A stretch of 5,879 nucleotides of DNA, taken from the NCBI GenBank assembly GCA_008081305.1, contig VMCP01000274.1:1-5879 (forward strand), in the 5' to 3' direction. This stretch comes from Bacteroidota bacterium. Lineage in GTDB: Bacteria; Bacteroidota; Bacteroidia; NS11-12g; UBA955. The notes under the pieces were generated by a model. The model was not told where the DNA came from. It saw only the letters and a program-made list of their open reading frames with translations, and made no database searches. This document shows, one piece after another, positions 1 to 5,879 of the stretch (positions within the stretch are counted from its first letter, which is position 1; every line of letters begins with the position of its first letter). A program made the translations under genes and the position numbers.

Positions 1-13
1 TTTATTGTTTTAG

Positions 14-85
<72 letters not shown>

Positions 86-91
86 ATGTTG

Positions 92-163
92 TAGCCCGTA
101 GGGGAATCGAACCCCTCTTTCATCCGTGAAAGGGACGTGTCCTAGCCGATAGACGAACGGGCC
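92..163 (-). tRNA. tRNA-Glu (anticodon UUC)
   Basis: The reverse strand gives a full 72-nt cloverleaf. The acceptor stem is GGCCCGT/ACGGGCT with a G1-U72 wobble. The D stem is GTCT/GGAC. The anticodon stem CGTCC/GGATG encloses loop CTTTCAC, with anticodon UUC at 130-128. The T arm is AGGGG/TTCGATT/CCCCT and the discriminator is A at 92. The body closely resembles known bacterial tRNA-Glu, including the GGACAC and CCCTTTCACGG segments. CCA is not encoded. It is the first gene of a Glu-fMet tRNA unit and is preceded at 181-211 by a strong Bacteroidota-type promoter, which leaves a short 5' leader of about a dozen bases. Confidence 0.97.
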
Positions 164-180
164 AAACGTGTTTGGAGGTG

Positions 181-211
181 CAAAAATACGAGAAGAATCT
201 ATTTTACAAAA
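181..211 (-). promoter_or_regulatory. Promoter of the tRNA-Glu/tRNA-Met unit
   Basis: On the minus strand a TTTTG box (211-207, -33 element) is followed after 18 bases by TATTTTTG (188-181). This is an exact match to the Bacteroidota -7 consensus TAnnTTTG read by the primary sigma factor of that phylum. The mature tRNA-Glu 5' end is at 163, so transcription would start roughly 10 bases upstream of it. The site fills the 62-base gap between the rsfS stop and the tRNA, so the tRNAs need not depend on read-through from rsfS. The core TCGTATTTTTGCAC (191-178) recurs exactly at the tRNA-Gln promoter. Confidence 0.8.
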
Positions 212-225
212 GGAAATTTTAAAAA

Positions 226-594
226 TCACTCCCCGTGCTCAATGATTTCTCCGTCACCCCATAATTCTTCTAGGCTGTAGAATGATCTTTGACTCTCAGA
301 AAAAACATTTACAACTACACTGTAATAGTCTAAAAGGACCCAATCTGATCCGTTTTTTCCCTCTCGGTGGCTGGGTTTCTCCTTTAGTGATTTTAACATC
401 ACCTCTTCTACACTATCTGCTAATGCATCTATTTGACGATTCGATCCACCGTGACATATCACAAAAAAATCTGCGAAAGATGAACCAACTTTTCTTAAAT
501 CAATGCTAATGATGTCTTTCCCTTTTTTCTCTTGTAGTCCGTGGACTATCATCTTCATCATTACTTCGCTATCGTGCGCGTTTCTTACTGCCAT
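226..594 (-). CDS. rsfS: Ribosome silencing factor RsfS (YbeB/Iojap family)
   Basis: RsfS proteins bind large-subunit protein uL14 and block joining of the 30S and 50S subunits, which lowers translation during starvation or stationary phase. At 122 residues it has normal family length. The family signature is visible throughout: KKGKDI at 23-28, DLRKV at 32-36, ADFFVICHGGSNRQIDAL at 41-58, REG at 77-79, and WVLLDYYSVVVNVF at 85-98 followed by RSFYSLEELWGD at 103-114. The VHVF motif usual in the family reads VNVF here (Asn96), a small deviation. The ATG at 594 is preferred over later in-frame Met codons (residues 12, 13 and 15) because the preceding residues look like the short N-terminal extension common in Bacteroidota homologues. 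No Shine-Dalgarno is present. It is divergent from birA across a 50-base gap. In many relatives rsfS is followed by ftsH, but here tRNA genes follow. Confidence 0.95.
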   Translation of the reverse strand: MAVRNAHDSEVMMKMIVHGLQEKKGKDIISIDLRKVGSSFADFFVICHGGSNRQIDALADSVEEVMLKSLKEKPSHREGKNGSDWVLLDYYSVVVNVFSESQRSFYSLEELWGDGEIIEHGE

Positions 595-601
595 TTAGAC
601 T

Positions 602-617
602 TTCTTTGTACAAAGAA
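602..617. repeat. Perfect 16-bp palindrome in the rsfS-birA divergent gap
   Basis: TTCTTTGTACAAAGAA is a perfect inverted repeat centred between 609 and 610, eight bases from the rsfS start and 28 from the birA ATG. It could be an operator for a dimeric regulator acting on both divergent genes, or a hairpin in overlapping 5' leaders. No good TAnnTTTG box was found on either side. TTTCTTTG at 601-608 misses the critical A. The palindrome does not resemble the E. coli BirA operator, and the BirA encoded here lacks a DNA-binding domain, so autoregulation by BirA is unlikely. The repeat is directly seen; its function is inference. Confidence 0.45.
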
Positions 618-644
618 CGCCATTTTTTAACGAATCATCGGTTT

Positions 645-1358
645 ATGAGTTCTAGCAAATTACAATATCTGAAACAATGCACCTCCACTCAGGATCATTT
701 GAAAAATGTAATTGAATCAATAAACCTGCCTTTTGCCTTTTATACAGACCACCAAACCAACGGGTATGGTCAGCACGATTCCAATTGGAAATGTCCTAAA
801 GGGTCGGGATTAGCTTTTTCTATGGCCTTGGAGGTAGAACCACCATACAAAGAGGACTTGGTTAACTTAAACAAGGCGGTCACAGCAGCAATTACAGAAT
901 GCATCGCTTCCATTGCTGGCCCGATCGAAATTAAATGGCCAAACGACCTTATTGTTAGAGATAAAAAACTAGGCGGCATTATCATGAATTTAGTGAACGA
1001 TAATTCAATACTGCTGATTGGTTTTGGTCTAAATCTCAAAAAAATACAAAACACCCCCATAGCCATTTCGCTTGAGGAAATTCAAGTAGAAGCAGATGTT
1101 CATGCTATTGCACAATCACTGTATCATGCATTAACTCAGGTCCGATCTTTACCAGTAAACAGGCTAAAACACACTTACAATCATTTGCTATGGTTCTTGA
1201 ACAAAGAAGTCTCTCTAAATTGGGCAGAAGGCTACGGCAACCAGTCAAAAATTGGCATTTTTCGTGGGGTGGATGAGCATGGACGAGCAGTAATTGAGCA
1301 AGATGGTGAATTAAAATCGTATCAACACGGCCAAGTACGCCTAAAATACCCTAAATAA
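645..1358 (+). CDS. birA: Biotin--[acetyl-CoA-carboxylase] ligase (BirA, catalytic-only)
   Basis: Biotin protein ligase activates biotin with ATP to biotinyl-AMP and transfers it to the lysine of biotin carboxyl carrier domains. The protein has 237 residues from the ATG at 645. It starts directly in the catalytic domain (TSTQDHLKN at 13-21), so it lacks the N-terminal helix-turn-helix of repressor-type BirA. The biotin/AMP loop is HQTNGYGQHDSNW (36-48), followed by KWPND (97-101), KKLGGII (107-113), GFGLNLK (126-132), and a small C-terminal beta domain from about 187. The loop departs from the usual GRGRxG: Tyr, Gln and Asp sit where Arg, Arg and Gly are found in E. coli. A TTG at 606 would add 13 residues but lies inside a palindrome and precedes any conserved residue, so the ATG is preferred. 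No Shine-Dalgarno is visible. Gene order rsfS-birA divergent is familiar in Bacteroidota. Confidence 0.93.
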   Translation: MSSSKLQYLKQCTSTQDHLKNVIESINLPFAFYTDHQTNGYGQHDSNWKCPKGSGLAFSMALEVEPPYKEDLVNLNKAVTAAITECIASIAGPIEIKWPNDLIVRDKKLGGIIMNLVNDNSILLIGFGLNLKKIQNTPIAISLEEIQVEADVHAIAQSLYHALTQVRSLPVNRLKHTYNHLLWFLNKEVSLNWAEGYGNQSKIGIFRGVDEHGRAVIEQDGELKSYQHGQVRLKYPK

Positions 1359-1419
1359 AACCAACGTTTTATCCAAGTAAAGCGTCTTAAATAAAGAAAC
1401 GCTACCTTTATGAATAGCT

Positions 1420-3084
1420 ATGAAACGTCGAGAATTTTTTCAATTTAAACGGGCGGTTGCGCCACCTTCAACGGGCCTGAAGGTTTCCCGCAGAACCAAT
1501 ACGGGATTAGATGTTTACTCCTCATCATGGAACCAAGATGATTTATTGCATCTTTTGAGGAGGGTAACATTTGGTGTTTCGAAAGGGGATGTTGAAGAAT
1601 TCAGTGGCCTAAACCTTGAAAAAACCATCGATAAGCTATTAGATACTTCAGTCGTATCTGCAGGTGAACCACTCAATCATTATGGCAGCAGGTTAACGGA
1701 TCCCGATGTTAAACTTGGTGAATCATGGGTGAAAGCACCCTTTAATCCCACTCTAGAAGGAGTTCGTAAGCAGAGTATGAAAGGGTGGATATGGTCATTG
1801 GCATTAAACCAAAAACCAACAGCCTTTGGGAAGATGCTACTTTTTTGGCATAATCATTTTGCCGTTGAAATGCGCATGGTTCCTAGCGCAAGTGCATTTT
1901 ATCATTATTGGAAGGTGTTGTCTGATTATTCTTTAGGGAATTTCAAAACATTTACGAGGCAAATTACCGTCGATACGGCCATGCTTTACTATCTCAATGG
2001 AAGATTAAATAGAAAAGGAGCGCCGGATGAAAATTACGCCCGGGAACTACAAGAGCTTTTTACCCTAGGTAAAGGTCCTGATAGTCAATACACCGAAGAC
2101 GACGTGAAAGCAGCCGCTAGGGTTCTCACCGGTTTCACCATCAATTACAGAACGACGCCTTTTTCAAGTATTTTCAGTGCGAACAGACACGATACCGATG
2201 ACAAGCAATTCTCTTCTTTCTTTGATAATACCGTAATAAAAGGAAGAACGGGTATCAATGCGGGGATGGATGAGCTGAACGATATGCTAGACATGATTTT
2301 CGCTAAGGAAGAGGTTTCCAAACACATTTGTAGAAAGCTATACCGTTACTTCGTTTATTACAAAATCGATGACAATGCGGAAGCCAATGTTATTGCACCA
2401 CTTGCGAAGATTTTTAGGGATAATAATTACGAGTTAAAGCCTGTTTTAAAGGCATTGTTTATGAGCGAGCATTTCTTTGACTCATGGAATCGAGCTTGCG
2501 TGATAAAAGACCCTCTCACTCATTCGGTAAACTTCTTGAGACAATTTGAAGTTAAGTTACCTTCAGCTAGCAATATTGAGACCCTTTATCAAGCCTTTGT
2601 TTTTGGGGCAAGTTACACTGCGATTAATCAAATGGATTTGGGAGATCCACCGAGTGTTGCAGGGTGGGAGGCATGGTATCAATTACCACTTTATCAGAGG
2701 TCTTGGATTACTTCTGACTCACTTCCCAAGAGAAATGAATTACAAGACTATATCCTATGGATAGGGCATAAAATCGGTTCCTACACGATGAAAGTAGATG
2801 TTTGGGATCTAACCAAAAAGTTCTCAAAACCGAATGATGCAGATCAGTTAATTGACGATGCCATACATTTTCTACTTCCCATGAGTTTAAGCGCTGGTCA
2901 AATATCAACGTTGAAAAACATTCTTTTACCAGGAGGAATTCCTGATTATAACTGGACGGATGATTACAACGCAGCCATTAACGATACGTATCCAAATCAC
3001 GCAACAGCCTTGCAAAGTGTAACCCTCAGGTTAGCTTCATTGTATAAAGCCATGATGAACCTATCAGAATACCAACTTTCTTAA
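1420..3084 (+). CDS. DUF1800 family protein, first gene of a DUF1800/DUF1501 pair
   Basis: A 554-residue protein with the hallmarks of the DUF1800 family, whose biochemical function is not established. Motifs in order are HLLRRVTFG (44-52), KMLLFWHNHFA (138-148), DENYARELQELFTLGKG (203-219), YTEDDVKAAARVLTGF (224-239), KHICRKLYRYFV (301-312), LKALFMSEHFF (343-353) and PPSVAGWEAW (410-419). Length is normal for the family, and no frameshift or stop interrupts it. The N-terminus MKRREFFQFKR has a twin-arginine look but no hydrophobic stretch follows, so I see no Sec or Tat signal peptide and no membrane segment. The ATG at 1420 is used because the ATG at 1410 is in another frame and soon stops. 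No Shine-Dalgarno site is visible. Its stop is 11 bases before the DUF1501 start, so the two are almost certainly co-transcribed and probably act together. The family call is firm; the role is unknown. Confidence 0.93.
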   Translation: MKRREFFQFKRAVAPPSTGLKVSRRTNTGLDVYSSSWNQDDLLHLLRRVTFGVSKGDVEEFSGLNLEKTIDKLLDTSVVSAGEPLNHYGSRLTDPDVKLGESWVKAPFNPTLEGVRKQSMKGWIWSLALNQKPTAFGKMLLFWHNHFAVEMRMVPSASAFYHYWKVLSDYSLGNFKTFTRQITVDTAMLYYLNGRLNRKGAPDENYARELQELFTLGKGPDSQYTEDDVKAAARVLTGFTINYRTTPFSSIFSANRHDTDDKQFSSFFDNTVIKGRTGINAGMDELNDMLDMIFAKEEVSKHICRKLYRYFVYYKIDDNAEANVIAPLAKIFRDNNYELKPVLKALFMSEHFFDSWNRACVIKDPLTHSVNFLRQFEVKLPSASNIETLYQAFVFGASYTAINQMDLGDPPSVAGWEAWYQLPLYQRSWITSDSLPKRNELQDYILWIGHKIGSYTMKVDVWDLTKKFSKPNDADQLIDDAIHFLLPMSLSAGQISTLKNILLPGGIPDYNWTDDYNAAINDTYPNHATALQSVTLRLASLYKAMMNLSEYQLS

Positions 3085-3095
3085 AGCGAAACGAC

Positions 3096-4682
3096 ATGAA
3101 AAGAAGATCATTTATTAAAACAGCGGCAGCGAGTAGCGTGTTACCGGTTTCGCTTAATGGAATGAGTTTAAGATCATACCAAAAAGGTTCTTTACTGTCG
3201 GCTTTGAGTAAGCGCTCTGCAAAGGATAAAGTACTGGTTTTAATACAACTCAACGGCGGAAATGATGGACTAAACACCATTATCCCGCTAGATCAATATG
3301 CTAAATTATCAAAGGCCCGCTCAAATGTGTTGATTCAAGAATCCTCTGTGTTAACATTAAAATCCAACAAAAAGACGGGTCTCCACCCTAAAATGGGAGG
3401 ATTACAAAACCTTTATGCCAATGATAAACTGAATATTGTTCAATCGGTGGGATACCCACAACCTAACTTTTCGCATTTCCGTTCTACGGATATTTGGATG
3501 AGTGCTTCTGAAAGCGACGAGGTTTTAACAACGGGTTGGGTTGGGCGATATTTAAATAAGCGTTTTGAGGGATTTCCGGAGGATTATCCCAACGCAAATA
3601 TGGAAGACCCTTTGGCAATTCAAATAGGACCTTTGGTTTCTTTAGCATTCATGGGCCCTGAAGCAAATATGGGGATGGCGGTTACAGACCCAAGTAGCTT
3701 TTATAACCTCGTGGACAACGCAGTTGGGGACGTTCCATCTACGCCGAGTGGCGACGAGTTAGCGTATATCAGGATGTTGGCTCAACAAACCAACGAATAT
3801 GCCGATGTGATCAAGGCGGCTGCTAATAATGGAACGAATAAGTCTGCTAAATACCCAACGGGGGTGCGATCTAATGACTTATCTGAGCAATTGAAAATTG
3901 TAGCACGATTGATACACGGTGGTCTAACAACGCCTGTTTATATGGTGAGCATAGGTGGCTTTGATACGCATAGTGCGCAGGTAGATGATACGGATACCAA
4001 GGAAGGTTCACATGCGAACTTACTGGGGCAATTGAGCACGGCCATTGAAGCCTTTCAAGATGATTTGGAGTTATTGGGAATAAGTGAGCGTGTCACAGGG
4101 ATGACTTTTAGCGAGTTTGGAAGAAGGGTTCAAAGCAATGCTTCTACGGGTACCGATCACGGAGCTGCTGCACCACTGATGGTTTTTGGAGATGCGGTTC
4201 AGCCGGGAATAATTGGTAATAACCCTAATATTCCAGATGCTACCACAGTCAGCGATAACGTACCGATGCAGTTTGATTTCCGTCAAGTTTATTCAACCGT
4301 CCTCAAAGACTGGTTTGAATTAAGCTCAACTGAGGTGAAGGACATAATGGGTGCGGATTTTAATACGCTACCAATTTTCAAAAATAGCGCGGCAAACTTG
4401 GAGGACTTTGCAGACTTCATGACGCAAATAAACCTAAGAAGCGTATACCCAAATCCGAGTCGCGGACATTCTACGGTAAACTACAGCACCGATGGTGGAG
4501 GTGTGTTGTCACTTTCTTTGTATGACCCTATGGGTACAAGAATTACAGAGTTTTTCAATAAACCACACCAAGCAGGAGAACATGCATACCGCATGGATTT
4601 GAGAGGACTCAAAGCTGGGAATTATATTGTCCAGTTAAAAAGCAATCTCAAGTCATTTACGGAGGTAATACAGGTATTGTAA
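3096..4682 (+). CDS. DUF1501 family secreted protein with T9SS type A sorting domain
   Basis: A 528-residue protein of the DUF1501 family, which is placed near the alkaline phosphatase/sulfatase superfamily; its substrate is unknown. The N-terminus KRRSFIK (2-8) followed by a small-residue stretch to about residue 20 looks like a Tat signal peptide, although no clear AxA cleavage site is seen. Family motifs are LNGGNDGLN (52-60), NFSHFRSTDIW (124-134), TTGWVGRYL (145-153), GGFDTHS (287-293), TFSEFGRRV (337-345) and GTDHG (352-356). Asp57, Asp290, His292, Asp354 and His355 are plausible metal ligands by analogy. From about 449 to 528 there is a Por/T9SS sorting domain: SVYPNPSRG, then SLYDPMGTRI, then LRGLKAGNYIVQL near the end. 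This predicts export over the outer membrane and possible surface attachment. It follows the DUF1800 gene by 11 bases. No terminator hairpin was seen after the stop; the tRNA-Gln promoter begins 30 bases later. Confidence 0.95.
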   Translation: MKRRSFIKTAAASSVLPVSLNGMSLRSYQKGSLLSALSKRSAKDKVLVLIQLNGGNDGLNTIIPLDQYAKLSKARSNVLIQESSVLTLKSNKKTGLHPKMGGLQNLYANDKLNIVQSVGYPQPNFSHFRSTDIWMSASESDEVLTTGWVGRYLNKRFEGFPEDYPNANMEDPLAIQIGPLVSLAFMGPEANMGMAVTDPSSFYNLVDNAVGDVPSTPSGDELAYIRMLAQQTNEYADVIKAAANNGTNKSAKYPTGVRSNDLSEQLKIVARLIHGGLTTPVYMVSIGGFDTHSAQVDDTDTKEGSHANLLGQLSTAIEAFQDDLELLGISERVTGMTFSEFGRRVQSNASTGTDHGAAAPLMVFGDAVQPGIIGNNPNIPDATTVSDNVPMQFDFRQVYSTVLKDWFELSSTEVKDIMGADFNTLPIFKNSAANLEDFADFMTQINLRSVYPNPSRGHSTVNYSTDGGGVLSLSLYDPMGTRITEFFNKPHQAGEHAYRMDLRGLKAGNYIVQLKSNLKSFTEVIQVL

Positions 4683-4712
4683 TTGGAAGCTATAAAAAAA
4701 AGTGTGATTTCG

Positions 4713-4742
4713 TTGCGAGAAAGAAATTGATTCGTATTTTTG
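4713..4742 (+). promoter_or_regulatory. Promoter of tRNA-Gln, possibly also of prs
   Basis: TTG at 4713-4715 and TATTTTTG at 4735-4742, separated by 19 bases, match the Bacteroidota primary promoter TTG-N-TAnnTTTG. The predicted start lies about 6-8 bases before the mature tRNA 5' end at 4755, a typical short tRNA leader. The core TCGTATTTTTGCAC (4732-4745) is identical to that at the tRNA-Glu promoter. No other promoter-like match lies between the tRNA and prs, so this site may drive both. Confidence 0.8.
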
Positions 4743-4754
4743 CACTCCCAAAAT

Positions 4755-4827
4755 TGTCCGATGGTGTAATTGGCAACACGTCTGATTTTGGTTCAGAAGA
4801 GTCCAGGTTCGAGCCCTGGTCGGACAA
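4755..4827 (+). tRNA. tRNA-Gln (anticodon UUG)
   Basis: A complete 73-nt cloverleaf. The acceptor TGTCCGA/TCGGACA includes the weak U1-A72 pair typical of bacterial tRNA-Gln. The D stem is GTGT/ACAC. The anticodon stem TCTGA/TCAGA has loop TTTTGGT and anticodon UUG at 4788-4790. The T arm is CCAGG/TTCGAGC/CCTGG and the discriminator is A at 4827. The following bases are CTA, so CCA is not encoded. Its own promoter lies immediately upstream. It precedes prs by 52 bases in the same direction, an arrangement I recall from other Bacteroidota genomes. Confidence 0.97.
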
Positions 4828-4845
4828 CTAAACGATTTGATGATA

Positions 4846-4862
4846 ACAGGGAAGGGCCCTGT
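4846..4862 (+). other. Short hairpin between tRNA-Gln and prs
   Basis: ACAGGG (4846-4851) pairs with CCCTGT (4857-4862) around a five-base AAGGG loop, giving a 6-bp GC-rich stem 17 bases before the prs start codon. No U-tract follows, so it is not a canonical intrinsic terminator. If tRNA-Gln and prs share a transcript, it could protect the prs mRNA 5' end left after tRNA 3' processing, or modulate prs translation. A stem this short can also arise by chance. Confidence 0.3.
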
Positions 4863-4879
4863 GAAAGTAAAATCTAATT

Positions 4880-5863
4880 ATGACTTCTCTTATACATCCT
4901 GTAAAAATCTTTGGGGGTTCTGCATCCCAAGAATTAACCAAAGCAATCTGCGAATTTTATGGGGCTCTTCCAGGCCAACTTTCAGTAAGTCGTTTCAGCG
5001 ACGGTGAATTTCAACCGAACTTTCATGAGTCTGTTCGAGGTTGTGATGTGTTTATCGTTCAATCTACATACCCGAATAGTGATAACTTGATGGAATTGCT
5101 CATGGCTATCGATGCTGCCAAAAGAGCGAGTGCAAATTACATTACTGCTGTTGTGCCGTATTACGGTTTTGCACGTCAAGATAGGAAAGACAAACCACGC
5201 GTTTCCATCGCATCAAAGTTAGTAGCTGATTTGTTAGGTACTGCTGGTGCTAACCGTGTAATGACTATGGAGCTTCATGCACCTCAGATTCAAGGCTTCT
5301 TTAACGTGCCTGTGGATCACCTCGAAAGTTCGATCATTTTTGCTCCGTATATCAAAACATTGAAACAGGACAACTTAGTTATTGCTGCGCCTGATGTTGG
5401 GGCGAGTAATCGAATCCGTGAGGTAGCTAAAATGTTGAACTTGCCGATGGTCATCTGTGACAAGGAGAGAAAAAAAGCGAATGAAATTGCTAACATGACT
5501 GTTATCGGTGATGTGGATGGCAAGGATGTGGTTTTAATAGATGACATCATAGACACGGGTGGAACTCTTTGTAAAGCAGCTGCAATGTTGACGGAGAAAG
5601 GTGCGAAAACAGTTCGAGCTTTATGCTGCCACCCCGTTTTGAGTGGAAAAGCTTACGAAAATATTGAGGGTTCGGTGTTAACAGAATTGGTTGTAACCGA
5701 CACCATCCCCTTGAAGAAACATATTGAAAAAATCAAGGTCCTTTCGGTAGCGCCGTTATGGGCCAGAGCTATCCGGAATGTACACGAGAATGGTAGTATC
5801 AGCTCGCTTTATAAGCAAGTTATCATTGCTCAAACATCTTTGGATTTACAACAAATCAAATAA
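4880..5863 (+). CDS. prs: Ribose-phosphate pyrophosphokinase (PRPP synthetase, class I)
   Basis: This cytoplasmic enzyme converts ribose 5-phosphate and ATP to PRPP and AMP, supplying purine, pyrimidine, NAD, histidine and tryptophan synthesis. The 327-residue protein is complete and slightly longer than the usual 310-320. Key motifs are the N-terminal KIFGGSASQELT (9-20), SRFSDGEFQ (37-45), the catalytic flexible-loop region YYGFARQDRK (94-103), the metal and ATP region ELHAPQIQGFF (131-141), CDKERKKANE with catalytic-loop Lys195 and Arg197 (193-202), and the PRPP-binding signature VLIDDIIDTGGT (218-229). All catalytic residues expected of class I enzymes appear present. The ATG at 4880 is the only sensible start, and an A/T-rich leader without Shine-Dalgarno precedes it. 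It follows tRNA-Gln and may be transcribed with it. In relatives the L25 ribosomal protein gene often follows; the 16 bases left here cannot show that. Confidence 0.98.
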   Translation: MTSLIHPVKIFGGSASQELTKAICEFYGALPGQLSVSRFSDGEFQPNFHESVRGCDVFIVQSTYPNSDNLMELLMAIDAAKRASANYITAVVPYYGFARQDRKDKPRVSIASKLVADLLGTAGANRVMTMELHAPQIQGFFNVPVDHLESSIIFAPYIKTLKQDNLVIAAPDVGASNRIREVAKMLNLPMVICDKERKKANEIANMTVIGDVDGKDVVLIDDIIDTGGTLCKAAAMLTEKGAKTVRALCCHPVLSGKAYENIEGSVLTELVVTDTIPLKKHIEKIKVLSVAPLWARAIRNVHENGSISSLYKQVIIAQTSLDLQQIK

Positions 5864-5879
5864 TAATATCAATTTAATA

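Noticed and set aside
282..509. Plus-strand ORF of 75 codons
   Set aside because: It lies wholly antisense within rsfS, whose protein is clearly recognisable, and its translation shows no family features.
606..644. TTG start extending BirA by 13 residues
   Set aside because: It is a rare start codon within the palindrome, and the extra residues precede the usual beginning of catalytic-only BirA proteins. The ATG at 645 fits better.
770..1066. Minus-strand ORF of 98 codons
   Set aside because: It is antisense to the conserved catalytic core of birA and its translation resembles no known family.
1381..1403. AGCGT/ACGCT inverted repeat between birA and the DUF1800 gene, considered as a terminator
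   Set aside because: The stem is only 5 bp with a 13-base loop and no U-tract follows.
1403..1410. TACCTTTA as a -7 box for the DUF1800/DUF1501 pair
   Set aside because: The final base differs from TAnnTTTG, no TTG lies at the right distance upstream, and the start would fall only a few bases before the ATG.
2145..3280. Several ORFs of 60-84 codons inside or across the DUF1800 and DUF1501 genes
   Set aside because: All overlap well-supported coding sequence in other frames and have no recognisable motifs or start context.
4071..4286. Minus-strand ORF of 71 codons
   Set aside because: It is antisense to the SEFGRR and GTDHG motif region of the DUF1501 gene, whose coding is certain.
4982..5556. 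Two minus-strand ORFs of 65 and 79 codons
   Set aside because: Both are shadows of prs; the plus-strand protein matches PRPP synthetase along its whole length.

Overview
The window reads as housekeeping-rich chromosome from a member of the Bacteroidota, most likely a Flavobacteriales-type organism. Four things point there. Two promoters carry the Bacteroidota consensus TTG-N18/19-TAnnTTTG. No gene start has a Shine-Dalgarno site. None of the three tRNA genes encodes the 3' CCA. One protein ends in a type IX secretion (Por) sorting domain. No mobile element, CRISPR array or phage gene was seen, and all five protein genes look intact.

Layout, left to right. Positions 14-163 hold two minus-strand tRNA genes, tRNA-Glu(UUC) followed by an initiator-type tRNA-Met(CAU), with a clear promoter at 181-211. 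Next comes rsfS (226-594, minus), the ribosome silencing factor. It is divergent from birA (645-1358, plus), a catalytic-only biotin protein ligase. The 50-base gap between them contains a perfect 16-bp palindrome. A tightly spaced gene pair follows on the plus strand: a DUF1800 protein (1420-3084) and, 11 bases later, a DUF1501 protein (3096-4682). The DUF1501 protein has a Tat-like N-terminus and a T9SS type A sorting domain at its C-terminus. Then tRNA-Gln(UUG) (4755-4827) with its own promoter (4713-4742) leads after 52 bases into prs (4880-5863), PRPP synthetase. No promoter was found between tRNA-Gln and prs, so they may be co-transcribed.

Most genes serve core metabolism and translation: tRNAs, a ribosome silencing factor, biotin attachment to carboxylases, and PRPP for nucleotide, His and Trp synthesis. 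The accessory part is the DUF1800/DUF1501 pair. This pairing recurs in Bacteroidota, Planctomycetota and Proteobacteria, but its biochemical role is not settled. Here the secretion signals suggest that the DUF1501 partner, an alkaline-phosphatase-superfamily-like protein, reaches the cell surface, while the DUF1800 partner has no visible export signal. This is the most interesting feature of the window. I found no strong case for a wholly new system.
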